From Bacillota bacterium (GTDB lineage Bacteria; Bacillota_I; Bacilli_A; Erysipelotrichales; Erysipelotrichaceae), in NCBI GenBank assembly GCA_023387245.1, contig JAEWIH010000058.1, positions 1 to 22,248 on the forward strand: DNA of 22,248 bases. The letters run 5' to 3'. The notes below the pieces were generated by a model, which was not told the origin of the DNA, made no database searches, and was given only the letters and a program-made list of their open reading frames with translations. This document shows, one piece after another, positions 1 through 6,555 of this stretch. Each line of letters starts with the position of its first letter. The first letter of the stretch is position 1. The translations under genes were made by a program, and so were the position numbers.

Positions 1-386
1 ACTTTATCCGCCAAATCAATACCAATAATTTCATCATTATAAAAAGTAATAGTAACATTATCATTTTCTTTCAAAAATTTTTGTTCCCACTCTAAACGAA
101 CCTTAGGAATTTCGATTTGTTCATAAGAATCGCTATCCATAAATACTAAGCTATCACCACCATCATATAAATATTGCATTTCCCGTTTATCTAAAATAGC
201 TTGCTCAACTTTATCACCAGCAGTATAACTTAATTCTGTATATGCGCCTGATCTTAAATTTTTAACTTTAACTTTAATATTCATTTGACTACGAGCACTT
301 TTATTTCTAGAAATATCCAATACTTTATATAATTGATTATCTTCAACAAAACTCATACCTAATTTCAAATCATTTACTAAAATCAT
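1..386 (-). CDS. efp: Elongation factor P, N-terminal part (cut by window edge)
   Basis: EF-P binds between the ribosomal P and E sites and relieves stalling at polyproline stretches. About 128 residues are visible; the last OB domain is missing at the window edge. The N-terminus MILVNDLKLGM, the KVKNLRSG strand, MQYLYDGG, VFMDSDSYEQIEI and FYNDEIIGIDL match EF-P domains I and II. Aligned without gaps to B. subtilis EF-P, the loop-tip residue 32 is Arg inside NKSARSQ, where Bacillus has Lys in PGKG. From memory, Arg32 is the position rhamnosylated by EarP in Pseudomonas, and Mollicute EF-Ps also carry Arg in this loop. The ATG at 386 has GGAG 9 bases upstream. It starts 18 bases after the comGG stop, with no terminator between, but has its own promoter inside the end of comGG. 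Function is well supported; the modification state cannot be read from sequence. Confidence 0.95.
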   Translation of the reverse strand, partial: MILVNDLKLGMSFVEDNQLYKVLDISRNKSARSQMNIKVKVKNLRSGAYTELSYTAGDKVEQAILDKREMQYLYDGGDSLVFMDSDSYEQIEIPKVRLEWEQKFLKENDNVTITFYNDEIIGIDLADK

Positions 387-404
387 AATTACACATCTCC
401 TAAC

Positions 405-740
405 TCAATAATTATAATCAATTATTAATTTTTTTTCAATATCCACCACCAGTTTTATTAAATGCTCATCATCGATTGAACAAGTTAAGATCATCTCCTC
501 AAAATTACATTCATATTCTAATAATTTAATATCAAAATCATCTTGTTCCAATAAATTATATATTTGGTTAAATAATACATTTTCTTTTTTCAAACGATTA
601 TTAATGTTATCAAAATTAGCAACAATTCTTTTCAATTTCAAATCAGAAGAATAATGATAAACTAATAATGTAGATATTATTAACATAAAAACTAAAGAAA
701 TTAATAAACTAAATCCCCTATCGCAATAATTCTTTAACAT
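405..740 (-). CDS. comGG: ComGG-like minor pseudopilin
   Basis: This is the last gene of the competence pseudopilus operon, 111 residues. The prepilin signal is MLKNYCDRG|FSLLISLVF, with predicted cleavage after Gly9 and a hydrophobic helix at about 10-29. Position +5 is Ile instead of Glu, as expected for ComGG/GspK-type subunits at the pilus tip. The rest is a short helical exported domain with a close cysteine pair, Cys78 and Cys87. I chose ATG 740 over ATG 758 because it places the prepilin peptide at normal length; neither start has a good ribosome site. It overlaps the comGF end by 23 bases, which suggests translational coupling. Its last codons contain the efp promoter. Identity rests on prepilin architecture and position, since ComGG sequences diverge strongly. 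Confidence 0.75.
   Translation of the reverse strand: MLKNYCDRGFSLLISLVFMLIISTLLVYHYSSDLKLKRIVANFDNINNRLKKENVLFNQIYNLLEQDDFDIKLLEYECNFEEMILTCSIDDEHLIKLVVDIEKKLIIDYNY
411..439 (-). promoter_or_regulatory. SigA-type promoter for efp, embedded in comGG
   Basis: TTGAAA (434-439), a 17-base spacer and TATAAT (411-416) read on the minus strand. Transcription would start near 404, giving efp a leader of about 18 bases that holds its GGAG. The hexamers lie in the last codons and stop region of comGG, so the ComGG C-terminus and the promoter share sequence. In AT-rich DNA chance matches are common, but the hexamers, spacing and position together are persuasive. Confidence 0.6.
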
Positions 741-1116
741 ATTCTCTACCAAAAGCATTAATTTTAAAAATAACGCTACTTTCTAACAAACTAACCTCAT
801 AACTATCGACATTCAACAAATAAACATCATAGCCCGGAGTTTTTACTAAACGATTATTATGGACAATAAAACAATATTTCTGATTATTTTTAACATAACA
901 TAAATTATTATTTTCTATCTCTTCATTAATACCAATATTTAATTCCTGTTGTAAAAATATAAAAGTTTGTTCGAGCAATATATGTTGAAATCTTAACGAT
1001 TGTTTTTTAGGCAAAACTACTTTCAAACAAGCTAATCCTAAAGATAATATAAGTATAGAAATTAATAAGGCAACTATAGACTCAGCCAATAAATAACCTT
1101 GTTTATGCCTTGCCAT
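718..1116 (-). CDS. comGF: ComGF-like minor pseudopilin
   Basis: A 132-residue type IV prepilin-like protein of the DNA-uptake pseudopilus. The signal is MARHKQG|YLLAESIVALL: cleavage after Gly7, Glu12 at +5, and a helix to about residue 33. The exported part shows the ComGF-like pattern of an NNRLVK strand followed by glycine and alternating hydrophobic strands. Cys73 and Cys82 are its only exported cysteines and could form a disulfide; Cys30 lies in the helix. The frame stays open upstream to a TTG at 1140, but ATG 1116 gives a proper short prepilin leader, so I use that. It overlaps comGE by 14 bases and comGG by 23, with no clear ribosome site, so translation probably depends on the upstream cistron. 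Confidence 0.8.
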   Translation of the reverse strand: MARHKQGYLLAESIVALLISILILSLGLACLKVVLPKKQSLRFQHILLEQTFIFLQQELNIGINEEIENNNLCYVKNNQKYCFIVHNNRLVKTPGYDVYLLNVDSYEVSLLESSVIFKINAFGREYVKELLR

Positions 1117-1198
1117 AATAAATAAATACCAGCCCAACAATTATTAATATAACAAAAAATGCTACTAAGCAATCAATTAACAAAAAGCCTTTATTCAT
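1103..1198 (-). CDS. comGE: Minimal ComGE-like pseudopilin, 31 residues
   Basis: A complete tiny reading frame sits exactly where comGE belongs between comGD and comGF. The product starts MNKG|FLLIDCLVAFF and ends after about two dozen hydrophobic residues with YYGKA. It has a prepilin cleavage site after Gly4 and the transmembrane stem, but no exported globular domain; known ComGE proteins are roughly 100 residues (from memory). Position +5 is Asp9 instead of Glu, a conservative change at the residue used in pilin assembly. Its ATG overlaps the comGD stop by 8 bases (ATGAATAA), and its own stop lies 14 bases inside comGF. There is no room for a longer product. It could be a functional stem-only subunit or a remnant kept for coupling. 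It is too short for most gene callers. Confidence 0.7.
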   Translation of the reverse strand: MNKGFLLIDCLVAFFVILIIVGLVFIYYGKA

Positions 1199-1523
1199 TT
1201 CCACACCTAATTCTTCCTAAAGATAACAAGACACTACAATCAATATCATCAATCATAATCGTTTGTGCTTGATTAATATGACCTTTATTGTTAAAAGATA
1301 AGTAATTAACATTGGAACTATATTCATGCAATACATTTATTGATTTATATTTGCTTAGAGCCATCGTTTGGTAAAATAATAAATCGGTTCTAAACTGATT
1401 GATTTTCAAATTTTTATCATTAATTTTAAAAATTAAAAAAAATTGTAACATAATCCCAATTACTAAAATAACTATCAATAATTCAACTAACACAAAACCT
1501 TCATTGACTATACGCTTGTCCAT
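1191..1523 (-). CDS. comGD: ComGD-like pseudopilin
   Basis: A 110-residue minor pseudopilin of the competence system. The prepilin motif MDKRIVNEG|FVLVELLIVILVIG gives cleavage after Gly9 and Glu14 at +5, followed by a helix to about residue 33. The exported part is short, with Cys96 and Cys107 near the end as its only cysteines. The gene lies directly after comGC, overlapping it by 23 bases, as expected for comGD. I see no good ribosome site before the ATG at 1523, so coupling to comGC translation is likely. In the known system this protein joins the minor-pilin complex that starts pilus assembly. Family assignment comes mainly from order and prepilin signature. Confidence 0.85.
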   Translation of the reverse strand: MDKRIVNEGFVLVELLIVILVIGIMLQFFLIFKINDKNLKINQFRTDLLFYQTMALSKYKSINVLHEYSSNVNYLSFNNKGHINQAQTIMIDDIDCSVLLSLGRIRCGNE

Positions 1524-1806
1524 TACTAATACCTATACTCTGACCATTAGAACACTTTAATTGTTCATTACTTAAATAACCTTGACTCACTAACTGTTCA
1601 ATAGTAACCTCTTCACTAAATTCCAATTTATATTGAACAATCGCACTATCAACAACCTTTAACTGTGCCTTGCACCCTTTATCCGATACACTATTCAAAA
1701 CTTTATTGATATTTGGAATTGTTAAAAGTAACAAAACACCAATTATAAAAATCACTACACTCATTTCTAACAATGTAAATCCTTGATTAATATTTTTTTT
1801 ATCCAT
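1501..1806 (-). CDS. comGC: ComGC major competence pseudopilin
   Basis: The main subunit of the transformation pilus, 101 residues. It has a classic class III signal, MDKKNINQG|FTLLEMSVVIFIIGVL, with Glu14 at +5, and is cut and methylated by a ComC/PilD peptidase not present here. After the stem it has the ComGC-like NKVLNSVSDKGCKAQLKVVDSAI helix in two parts (positions 35-56) and a C-terminal segment with a second cysteine. Cys45 and Cys85 match the pair that forms an intramolecular disulfide in Bacillus ComGC. The length fits the family. The start has a strong ribosome site, AGGGAGA, in the 13 bases after comGB, unlike the poorly marked comGD to comGG starts, consistent with higher output of the major subunit. 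Confidence 0.95.
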   Translation of the reverse strand: MDKKNINQGFTLLEMSVVIFIIGVLLLLTIPNINKVLNSVSDKGCKAQLKVVDSAIVQYKLEFSEEVTIEQLVSQGYLSNEQLKCSNGQSIGISNGQAYSQ

Positions 1807-1819
1807 TAAATTCTCCCTA

Positions 1820-2767
1820 TCATAAAATATTGTCCAAATAACTAATTGGCAACAGTAAAATTTGATATAAATAAATAACTAAAAAGCCAATAATTAAATA
1901 TTCAACAAACTTAACAAAATTTAAAACTAATACGATTTTACTTAAAAAATATTCTCTACGCACCATCAAAAAATTATCCAGTAAATTAATATCATTATTA
2001 TAAGAAAATAATTCAAACAATAAAATAAACTCATTATTAATAAACCGTTTATCTAAACTCTCAATTAAAGTACTTCCTTCCTCTAATTTATATCTAATCA
2101 ATGTCGCTTGCCACTTAATTAAATACTCATCACTACTATTATAAATTGCCTCTATTATTTGTTTAGTATTTAAGCCTAATTTATAAAAATGAATATATAA
2201 CCAAATAAAATCTAATGTTAACCATAACTTAAAAGCCCCAAACCACCATGATCTATAAAAAATAATAAATAACCATTTTTGATTTTTAACCGAGGACAAC
2301 CAAAAATAAATAATAACTGCCAACACTCCACTTGCTACTAAAATAACTAACACTATTTGTAACAGAAACATTTTATTAACAAAATCATTTAAACTAATAC
2401 CTAAACTACTAAGATTACGATAAATACTAGGCATAATCAAATAAATAAAAAATATTAATAAACAACAAATTAAAATATATAAAATAAGGGGATAAATAAT
2501 ATTTTTAAATATTTTTTCTTTTATACTTTTTCGATATTGACTCATCTGATTAACAAAATATAAAGAATTAATACCTCCTATTAAACTAAATAATTCATAA
2601 TTTATACCATTATTCAATACATAATCTTCTATATTATCTTCTTTTAGTCGTAATAACTTTTTAACTTGCGAATATGTTAACCCAGCATTTAAATATTTTT
2701 CAACTAAAAATCGTTTACTATGACGAAAATTTTTGTTCCAAAATAGCTTTAACTTTTTGTTGATCAT
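1820..2767 (-). CDS. comGB: ComGB, pseudopilus platform membrane protein
   Basis: A 315-residue inner-membrane platform protein of the type II secretion F / PilC family. It couples the ComGA ATPase to pseudopilin assembly. Three hydrophobic segments are visible at about 91-112, 134-158 and 285-306. They separate two cytoplasmic domains, the second marked by IHFYKLGLNTKQIIEAI and a short LEEGSTLIESL motif typical of the T2SSF repeat. The frame is open to a TTG at 2785, but ATG 2767 has GAGGT about 9 bases upstream and is preferred. The gene begins 50 bases inside comGA. The protein is slightly shorter than typical homologues (about 320-345 residues, from memory). Confidence 0.93.
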   Translation of the reverse strand: MINKKLKLFWNKNFRHSKRFLVEKYLNAGLTYSQVKKLLRLKEDNIEDYVLNNGINYELFSLIGGINSLYFVNQMSQYRKSIKEKIFKNIIYPLILYILICCLLIFFIYLIMPSIYRNLSSLGISLNDFVNKMFLLQIVLVILVASGVLAVIIYFWLSSVKNQKWLFIIFYRSWWFGAFKLWLTLDFIWLYIHFYKLGLNTKQIIEAIYNSSDEYLIKWQATLIRYKLEEGSTLIESLDKRFINNEFILLFELFSYNNDINLLDNFLMVRREYFLSKIVLVLNFVKFVEYLIIGFLVIYLYQILLLPISYLDNIL

Positions 2768-3605
2768 AAATTTGATACCTCGCAAATTGACGATTATTAA
2801 TTCTTTCTAACGATTGAATAACAATATTTAGACCACTATTCAATAAATCATAATAACTAAGCCCACTATCAAGCAATCTTTGAATCAAAGCATAAATATC
2901 ACCAGCATGGACACTACTAATAACTAAATGTCCTGTCAAAGATGCTAAATACATTTCTTTAATTTCATAATCACTTCTAACTTCCCCAATCACAATTATA
3001 TCGGGATCATGTCTTAATAATTGTTTAAGAGCATGTTTAAAATCTAAACCAATTGCCTGATTAATCTGTATTTGACTCATGTAATTTTGATAAATCTCAA
3101 TCGGATCTTCAATACTATAAATACACTTATTTTCAATAGCACTTAATATGCTATAAATGGTTGTACTTTTACCTGAACCAGTTGATCCAGCAATTAAAAC
3201 TAATCCATAATCTAAATTAAACAATTCAATCAGTTTATTAATATTTTCTTGTTCCAAAGATAAATCATACGGATCACTTATTTTACTCATATTTAAAATT
3301 CTTAAAACACCATTTTTTTGCCCAAAGCTTTCAATTACCGAAAATCTAAACATCCATAAATAATCATTTAATACTAAATCAAATGTACCTGATTGTGGTT
3401 TAGTTAAACAGCTAATATCTAACTGCGCCCGATATTTAATATAATTAAATACTTTCTTATCGATTTCTTTAACATCAAACTTAAATAAACCATATAAATT
3501 TCTAGCTGCTATTTTAACATTATCACCTTTAATATCAAAATGGATATCTGTTGCTTTTTGATTAATAGCTAAAGATAATATTTCATAAAATCTTTCTTCT
3601 ATCAT
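2718..3605 (-). CDS. comGA: ComGA, competence traffic ATPase
   Basis: The cytoplasmic secretion ATPase of the PilB/GspE family that powers competence pilus assembly; 295 residues, shorter than B. subtilis ComGA (about 356, from memory). Walker A is GSTGSGKS at 140-147, Walker B DPDIIVIGE at 200-208 with the following VRSD, and the His box SLTGHLVISSVHAGD spans 222-236. The N-terminal domain has the family signature ATDIHFD (19-25). I see no tetracysteine zinc motif, and the C-terminal region after the His box is trimmed. ATG 3605 has GGGTGAT upstream. It is the first comG gene and follows a strong terminator by only 33 bases. No convincing SigA promoter is visible there, so expression may need a competence-specific activator or sigma factor (inference). 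Confidence 0.95.
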   Translation of the reverse strand: MIEERFYEILSLAINQKATDIHFDIKGDNVKIAARNLYGLFKFDVKEIDKKVFNYIKYRAQLDISCLTKPQSGTFDLVLNDYLWMFRFSVIESFGQKNGVLRILNMSKISDPYDLSLEQENINKLIELFNLDYGLVLIAGSTGSGKSTTIYSILSAIENKCIYSIEDPIEIYQNYMSQIQINQAIGLDFKHALKQLLRHDPDIIVIGEVRSDYEIKEMYLASLTGHLVISSVHAGDIYALIQRLLDSGLSYYDLLNSGLNIVIQSLERINNRQFARYQIYDQQKVKAILEQKFSS

Positions 3606-3638
3606 TTTTTATCACCCAATTTATAATATTCCAGAAAT

Positions 3639-3690
3639 AAAAAAAAGCCTAAAATAATTAACATATTTTCATATACTAACTACTTTAAGC
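3639..3690 (-). terminator. Strong intrinsic terminator after the hydrolase gene
   Basis: Read on the minus strand, bases 3690-3647 fold into a 20-bp stem with a GAAA loop: 15 Watson-Crick pairs plus 5 G-U pairs and no mismatch. Eight T follow (3646-3639). The G-U pairs become C-A mismatches in plus-strand RNA, so the hairpin is tuned for minus-strand transcription. It starts 8 bases after the hydrolase stop and lies just before comGA. Confidence 0.93.
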
Positions 3691-3698
3691 ATTCAAAC

Positions 3699-4331
3699 TC
3701 AATCTAAAAAATCAGAAGTTAAATAATAATTATATTTTCTTTCAAAATCCAAAGTCGTTTCTTCACCATGACCACAACAAATTCGATAATCACCATTATA
3801 ATTCAATAATTTCTTTAAACTACTGCGCATTTGATTAACATTACCTGTAGCCAAATCCATACGACCTATTGAACCTTTAAAAATTAAATCACCACTAAAA
3901 ATAACATCTTTATAAAAATAAACACAATGACCACCAGTATGCCCAGGCATATGTACAACATCTAAAACAAAATCTCCAATTTTCAATAACCCTTCATCAA
4001 TATAATTTATATTACTTTTTAAAACAAAAGGTATATTAAAAAATTGTAAAGAACCATTCATACTAGCATTATTTAAAAGCTTTTCTTCTAAATGGAATAT
4101 GTATACTGGACATTTATATTTTTCAACCAACAAATCCACAGCACTAATATGATCAATATGACCATGAGTTAAACAAATAGCATCCACCTGATCACCATCT
4201 ATTTTTTTTATAATTCGATCAATATTGTTATTAATATCAGCACTAGGATCAAAAATAAGAGCATGACCATCCTCTTTCAAAATATAACAATTAGTTTGAA
4301 TAGGATTCATCACTGCTCTTAAAATACGCAT
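3699..4331 (-). CDS. Metallo-beta-lactamase-fold hydrolase (YqgX/GloC-like)
   Basis: A 210-residue cytoplasmic zinc hydrolase of the glyoxalase II-like family. THGHIDH (55-61) gives His56, His58, Asp60 and His61. Further metal ligands are His131 in MPGHTGGH, Asp148 in FSGDLIF, and His188 in CCGHGEET. The GSIGRMD motif after the bridging Asp matches YqgX/GloC-type members. The exact substrate is unknown; a hydroxyacyl-thioester is plausible by family. The reading frame is open upstream to 4376, but that extension lies over rpmG and is not pilin- or MBL-like. ATG 4331 shares bases with the rpmG stop (TAATG), with AGAAG upstream. B. subtilis yqgX occupies the same relative position upstream of comGA (from memory). 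Confidence 0.9.
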   Translation of the reverse strand: MRILRAVMNPIQTNCYILKEDGHALIFDPSADINNNIDRIIKKIDGDQVDAICLTHGHIDHISAVDLLVEKYKCPVYIFHLEEKLLNNASMNGSLQFFNIPFVLKSNINYIDEGLLKIGDFVLDVVHMPGHTGGHCVYFYKDVIFSGDLIFKGSIGRMDLATGNVNQMRSSLKKLLNYNGDYRICCGHGEETTLDFERKYNYYLTSDFLD

Positions 4332-4480
4332 TATTTCTTCTCGCGGTGGATTGTCATTTTTCGTAAACGAGGACAATATTTCTTAATTTCAATCCGATTA
4401 GGATGTTTCTTTTTATTTTTGGTATAAATATAATTTTCATCACCACATTCAGTACATTTTAAAATTATTTGTTCACGCAT
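4331..4480 (-). CDS. rpmG: 50S ribosomal protein L33 (bL33)
   Basis: A 49-residue large-subunit protein. The sequence begins [20 protein letters not shown] and ends with IHREKK, the typical L33 start and finish; the centre has [17 protein letters not shown]. Cysteines 9, 12 and 36 are present, while the place of a fourth zinc-ribbon cysteine (39) is Leu, in CPRLRK. Such three-cysteine forms also occur in staphylococcal L33 (from memory), so zinc binding is uncertain. The ATG at 4480 has TAGGAGAT upstream and a good promoter 26 bases before it. The stop overlaps the hydrolase start as TAATG, so both are one transcript ending at the terminator near 3690. Confidence 0.95.
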   Translation of the reverse strand: MREQIILKCTECGDENYIYTKNKKKHPNRIEIKKYCPRLRKMTIHREKK

Positions 4481-4512
4481 ATTTTTATCTCCTATCTTTC
4501 TCTTGCTAAAAG

Positions 4513-4542
4513 ATTATAACATAATTCATAATTTAGTGACAA
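4513..4542 (-). promoter_or_regulatory. SigA promoter for rpmG and the hydrolase
   Basis: TTGTCA (4537-4542), an 18-base spacer and a perfect TATAAT (4513-4518) on the minus strand. The predicted start near 4506 gives a leader of about 26 bases with GGAG before the rpmG ATG. The -35 box touches the stop codon of the PBP gene. No terminator lies between, so readthrough from the long upstream operon also reaches rpmG. Confidence 0.8.
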
Positions 4543-6555
4543 CTATTGTTTATTAATAAAAGGTGTATATTCTTTCATAATTTGATAAATAACTAATTCA
4601 CAACCATTTGACTGAGTATTTTCACCATTAGCATAATAAGGAACTACACAACTAAAAGCAACTTGAGGAGTTTTATAAGGAGCATAAGCAACTAATGTAT
4701 TCGTAACAACATCAATTCTTTCTTTTAATTCTTCATCATAATAAAAATCTTCAGCAGAACCAGTTTTAGCAGCAACCTCATAATCTAAATTATTCAACCT
4801 TTTACAATAACCATCAGTAACACATAATCTAAAACCGCTTTGAACACGCTCAATTGCCTTAGGATTATCAATACTATTTAAAATTTTTACTGGATTTTGA
4901 CTAGTATAATTATTATTAATACCATAAGTAGCCAAACCAAACCGTAATTGATAACGATATTTACCATTAGCAACTGTAGAAACATATTGAGCTAATTGCA
5001 TTGGCGTGTAAGATTCAAACTGACCAATCGCAAAATCTAGTAAAAAACCTGGATCTTTTTTATTAGATTTATAACCAGTCGCTTCATAATCAACATCTAA
5101 ACCCGTACTAACACCTAAACCAAACCTCGCAAAATTAGCTCTCATATAATTAAAGGCCTCGGGTTTTAAATTCAAAGGTTTATTATATTCATATTTGCCC
5201 TCACCTAATCTAATTGCCGTATAAAACATATAAACATTACTAGAATTAGCTAAAGCTCTTTGTTCATCAATTATTCCTAAATTAACATAAGATTTTTTTA
5301 ACTCGGTACCCTGAATTTTAATCGGCTCATCTACAATCGTTTCACCTGCTTTAAATAATCCTCTATCTAGCGCCATATATACAACTGCACCTTTAATCGA
5401 AGAACCAACACTATACTGAGTAGTATATGTTCTATCTGAAACAGAAATAATATTTTTATCCTTATCAATCATTAAACCAACATTCGCTAAAACATCACCA
5501 TTATTAGGATTTGTTGCTACGATATATATTTGATTAAAATATTTATTTGTAGGCTGATATGCTTTTTCTAATAAAAATTTTTGAGCAGCTGAATAACTAA
5601 TTTGTTGTAAAGTATTATCTAAAGACACAACTAAATCATCACCTAAACGCCCATTATAAATAATATTTTTAGCACCTTGATGATTATTTTTTTGATTTAG
5701 CAATGCGATAGAATTATTACCTTTTAAATAATATTCATAAAAAGACTCTAAACCACTTCTTCCTAAACGACTATTTAAGCGATAGCCTGAAGCTAACAAA
5801 TATAAAGCATTTTCTCTAGGAATACCACTAACTTCATTCGTAATTGCCCCAAAAACTGATGACAATCCTACATTATAATTATTAAATCGTTGCCAACTAA
5901 AATCTATTTTTATACCAGACAACTGATCTTTATGTTCTAAAAATAAAGCAACTTGTTGTGGACTTAAATCTTCAATAACGACTAAATTATTATAATATAA
6001 CATTTTAGAATAAATCGAATAAAATTGTAATTGCTCAAATGTTAACTTCGATTCAATCAATTTTAAATCAATATATTTCAACTTTAAATTATATAATTCA
6101 TCCAAACTTAATTTATTGCTAACCTTAAATTGGTCATCAACAACGTCTGGATAATAATATAGTAAAGCATCTTGTTTTTGTCTAAATGACATTTTACTAA
6201 TATCAGGATTAAATAAACTAATTAACAATTTAGTTTTTTCTTCACGACTCGCTTTAGTTTCTTTTTCATTTTTTTGATAAACTAAATTAGTTATTTGTCT
6301 ATTAGTAACCAAAATATTTAAATCTTTATCTAAAATATTACCCCGAGCATGCTCAATCTCAGTCACTGATAAACTATTATTAAGTGCCCTTTGGTAATAT
6401 GTATTAAAATCAGTTATTTGTAAATTGACTAATCTAATAACTAAAATGATAAAACAGAATACTAAACAAATAAATATAATAGCCAATCTTTTTTTTATAA
6501 TTAAATCTAAACTAAAATTATCAAATTGTTTAGGACTTTTATTTTTACTACTCAT
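4543..6555 (-). CDS. Class B penicillin-binding protein (PBP2/PbpA-like transpeptidase)
   Basis: A 670-residue D,D-transpeptidase that cross-links peptidoglycan outside the membrane. One anchor helix lies at about 23-42. A pedestal domain opens with HARGNILDKDLNILVTN (69-85), the usual RG-x-I-x-D motif. Catalytic motifs are all present: SSIK with nucleophile Ser385 and Lys388, SSN at 438-440, and KTGSAE at 597-602. No PASTA domain follows. Length and layout fit elongation-type PBP2, and B. subtilis pbpA lies in the same gene neighbourhood (from memory), but a division-type role is not excluded. Exported cysteines 578, 584, 636 and 652 are unusual for this protein class in Gram-positives. Its ATG overlaps the cshB stop by 8 bases; I see no strong ribosome site. 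Confidence 0.92.
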   Translation of the reverse strand: MSSKNKSPKQFDNFSLDLIIKKRLAIIFICLVFCFIILVIRLVNLQITDFNTYYQRALNNSLSVTEIEHARGNILDKDLNILVTNRQITNLVYQKNEKETKASREEKTKLLISLFNPDISKMSFRQKQDALLYYYPDVVDDQFKVSNKLSLDELYNLKLKYIDLKLIESKLTFEQLQFYSIYSKMLYYNNLVVIEDLSPQQVALFLEHKDQLSGIKIDFSWQRFNNYNVGLSSVFGAITNEVSGIPRENALYLLASGYRLNSRLGRSGLESFYEYYLKGNNSIALLNQKNNHQGAKNIIYNGRLGDDLVVSLDNTLQQISYSAAQKFLLEKAYQPTNKYFNQIYIVATNPNNGDVLANVGLMIDKDKNIISVSDRTYTTQYSVGSSIKGAVVYMALDRGLFKAGETIVDEPIKIQGTELKKSYVNLGIIDEQRALANSSNVYMFYTAIRLGEGKYEYNKPLNLKPEAFNYMRANFARFGLGVSTGLDVDYEATGYKSNKKDPGFLLDFAIGQFESYTPMQLAQYVSTVANGKYRYQLRFGLATYGINNNYTSQNPVKILNSIDNPKAIERVQSGFRLCVTDGYCKRLNNLDYEVAAKTGSAEDFYYDEELKERIDVVTNTLVAYAPYKTPQVAFSCVVPYYANGENTQSNGCELVIYQIMKEYTPFINKQ

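Noticed and set aside
1117..1140. TTG start adding eight residues to ComGF
   Set aside because: It would give an atypical prepilin leader and there is no ribosome site; ATG 1116 gives a normal short leader.
1103..1198. comGE as a frameshifted piece of a longer gene
   Set aside because: comGF starts inside it with its own complete prepilin signal, so no leftover head domain exists to be joined; overlaps are tidy on both sides.
3606..3640. SigA promoter for comG using TATAAA
   Set aside because: The 17-base upstream hexamer falls in the terminator T-tract and has no TTGACA likeness; not strong enough to list.
4332..4376. 15-residue N-terminal extension of the hydrolase
   Set aside because: It lies over the end of rpmG, a clear L33 gene in another frame, and the family starts at MRILRAV, next to AGAAG and the TAATG junction.
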